Assembly: GCA_035626155.1 (NCBI GenBank)
Contig: DASPOF010000058.1
Span: 1-7,019 of the forward strand
Length of the DNA stretch: 7,019 nt
Source: DASPOF01 sp035626155
Lineage (GTDB): Bacteria; Desulfobacterota; Binatia; Binatales; Binataceae
Direction of reading: 5' to 3'
The first letter of the stretch is position 1; the number at the start of each line of letters is the position of its first letter. Positions 6,511 to 7,019 of this stretch are shown here, in pieces. The position numbers were made by a program, and so were the translations under genes. Under the pieces are notes generated by a model that had not been told where the DNA came from, ran no database searches, and saw only the letters and a program-made list of their open reading frames with translations.

Positions 6511-6523
6511 CGCAGGTTGCGCT
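6509..6523 (+). other. Short hairpin at the gpmI stop codon
   Basis: AGCGCA (6509-6514) and TGCGCT (6518-6523) form a perfect 6-bp stem with a 3-nt loop, and the first two stem bases are the last two bases of the TAG stop. No T-run follows, so it is not a standard intrinsic terminator. Confidence 0.4.
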
Positions 6524-6533
6524 CCTGTCCCTG

Positions 6534-6557
6534 CCCCCGCAACTAGATTCGCGGGGG
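6534..6557. other. Stem-loop downstream of gpmI, next to a polypurine tract
   Basis: CCCCCGC (6534-6540) and GCGGGGG (6551-6557) form a perfect 7-bp, all-GC stem with a 10-nt loop. On the plus strand it is followed by a purine run that continues unbroken to 6575, and on neither strand by a T-run. It may stall polymerase or protect the 3' end of the eno-gpmI message, but it does not meet the usual intrinsic terminator pattern. Confidence 0.4.
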
Positions 6558-6637
6558 AAGGAAAAGAAGAAGAAATGCGCGGTCGCGGAATGCGCCACCC
6601 CCCCCAGTGCGCGATGCGAGCAGGAAAAAAATAGTGG

Positions 6638-6683
6638 CGCGGGCCGCCGTGCCCGCGGGCGATGCGCGGGCGCATCGCCCGCG
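6638..6683. repeat. CGCGGGC/GCCCGCG inverted-repeat cluster with a 13-bp perfect hairpin
   Basis: CGCGGGC occurs at 6638, 6654 and 6665, and its inverse GCCCGCG at 6651 and 6677. Two competing hairpins result. One is 6638-6644 with 6651-6657 (7 bp, 6-nt loop). The other, stronger one is 6654-6666 with 6671-6683 (13 bp perfect, 4-nt loop CGGG). They share bases 6654-6657 and cannot both form fully. The cluster lies between two convergent genes, where a bidirectional terminator or a REP-like interspersed element is expected, but there is no T-run on either side. Confidence 0.6.
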
Positions 6684-6700
6684 CAACCTTTAGGATTCCC

Positions 6701-6719
6701 CCGCTGGTTCTACCAGCGG
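6701..6719 (-). other. Perfect hairpin enclosing the stop codon of the VWA gene
   Basis: CCGCTGGT (6701-6708) and ACCAGCGG (6712-6719) form an 8-bp perfect stem with the 3-nt loop TCT. The minus-strand TAG stop (6712-6710) falls at the loop-stem junction. No T-run follows on the minus strand, so an intrinsic terminator is unlikely. Confidence 0.5.
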
Positions 6720-7019
6720 ACGACTTGCTCGTAGATCTTGGGCAACTGGCGCGGCAGCGAAGTGATGTCCTCGATTACCAGGTAGCGCGATGACTGGCAC
6801 ATCTGGCGCAGGTAGTCGTGGCCGGTCTTATCCACCGTAATGCAGAACGGGAGGACGCCCGCGAGCTCCAACTCCTTCAGCGCCACCATCGTGTCCTGTA
6901 TCCCGTAGGCGTTGGAGCGCCGGTCGTGGCCGTAATCGAAGTCCTGCGGGAATCCGTCGCTCAGCAGGATCATGTGCTTGGCGCGAGACGCGACGTCCTT
7001 GAACTTTTCGCGCACGTGG
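6710..7019 (-). CDS. VWA-domain protein, NorD/CoxE-like, C-terminal part only
   Basis: This is the final 103 residues of a gene that enters from the right edge. The GTG at 7015 is preceded in frame by a His codon, so it is internal. The visible text HMILLSDGFPQDFDY holds the late von Willebrand A strand with the SDG motif, whose Asp can contribute to the metal-ion (MIDAS) site. It is followed by YGIQDTMVALKELELAGVLPFCITVD, then YLRQMCQSSRYLVIEDITSLPRQLPKIYEQVV. This arrangement (SDG-x-P-x-D, GIxDT, GVxPFCxTVD, LPxxLPxIY) is what I know from NorD and related VWA partners of MoxR-type AAA+ ATPases, which help activate metalloenzymes such as nitric oxide reductase or Rubisco (CbbO). Which of these applies cannot be told without the N-terminal region, the DxSxS motif and the neighbours, all off the window. 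It converges with gpmI. Confidence 0.82.
   Translation of the reverse strand, partial: HVREKFKDVASRAKHMILLSDGFPQDFDYGHDRRSNAYGIQDTMVALKELELAGVLPFCITVDKTGHDYLRQMCQSSRYLVIEDITSLPRQLPKIYEQVVRW

Noticed and set aside
1..7019. Defence island, CRISPR array, prophage, insertion sequence, tRNA or rRNA
   Set aside because: No direct-repeat array, transposase, integrase, nuclease or structural RNA signature was seen; all long genes are accounted for by metabolic or housekeeping families.

Overview
The window is dense, GC-rich bacterial chromosome with housekeeping-type genes in both orientations. There is no sign of phage, transposase, CRISPR, tRNA or rRNA. Codon use looks uniform by eye, with G/C strongly preferred at third positions. 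This kind of gene content (CaiB/BaiF CoA-transferase, crotonase-family enzyme, NorD-like VWA protein, non-clostered methyltransferase) would suit a GC-rich soil or sediment heterotroph, for example an uncultured proteobacterial, Binatota- or Rokubacteria-like lineage. That placement is a guess; nothing here fixes the taxon.

Layout. (1) 1-561, plus strand: the 3' part of a histidine-phosphatase (phosphoglycerate-mutase-like) gene whose start and RHG motif lie off the left edge. (2) 602-2179, minus strand: a probable two-gene unit, a class I SAM-dependent methyltransferase followed 36 nt later by a crotonase-fold enzyme that looks more like a delta3,delta2-enoyl-CoA isomerase than a hydratase. 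(3) 2180-2314: a 135-nt divergent intergenic region with a good sigma70-type promoter reading rightward. (4) 2315-3529, plus strand: a complete class III (CaiB/BaiF, formyl-CoA-transferase family) CoA-transferase. (5) 3530-3673: an intergenic leader with two perfect stem-loops. (6) 3674-6510, plus strand: eno and gpmI joined by an ATGA overlap. (7) 6511-6709: a hairpin-rich convergent spacer. (8) 6710-7019, minus strand: the C-terminal end of a NorD/CoxE-like VWA protein that enters from the right edge.

How the genes work together. The clearest functional unit is eno-gpmI, which encodes two consecutive lower-glycolysis steps (3-phosphoglycerate to 2-phosphoglycerate to phosphoenolpyruvate) and is very likely translationally coupled. 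The enoyl-CoA isomerase-like protein and the CoA-transferase both act on acyl-CoA thioesters and are divergently arranged around one promoter region, which suggests but does not prove a shared role in fatty or organic acid breakdown. The methyltransferase substrate cannot be read from sequence. I found no convincing novel multi-gene system. The most unusual sequence is the non-coding repeat/hairpin cluster at 6638-6683 and the stop-codon hairpins around it.
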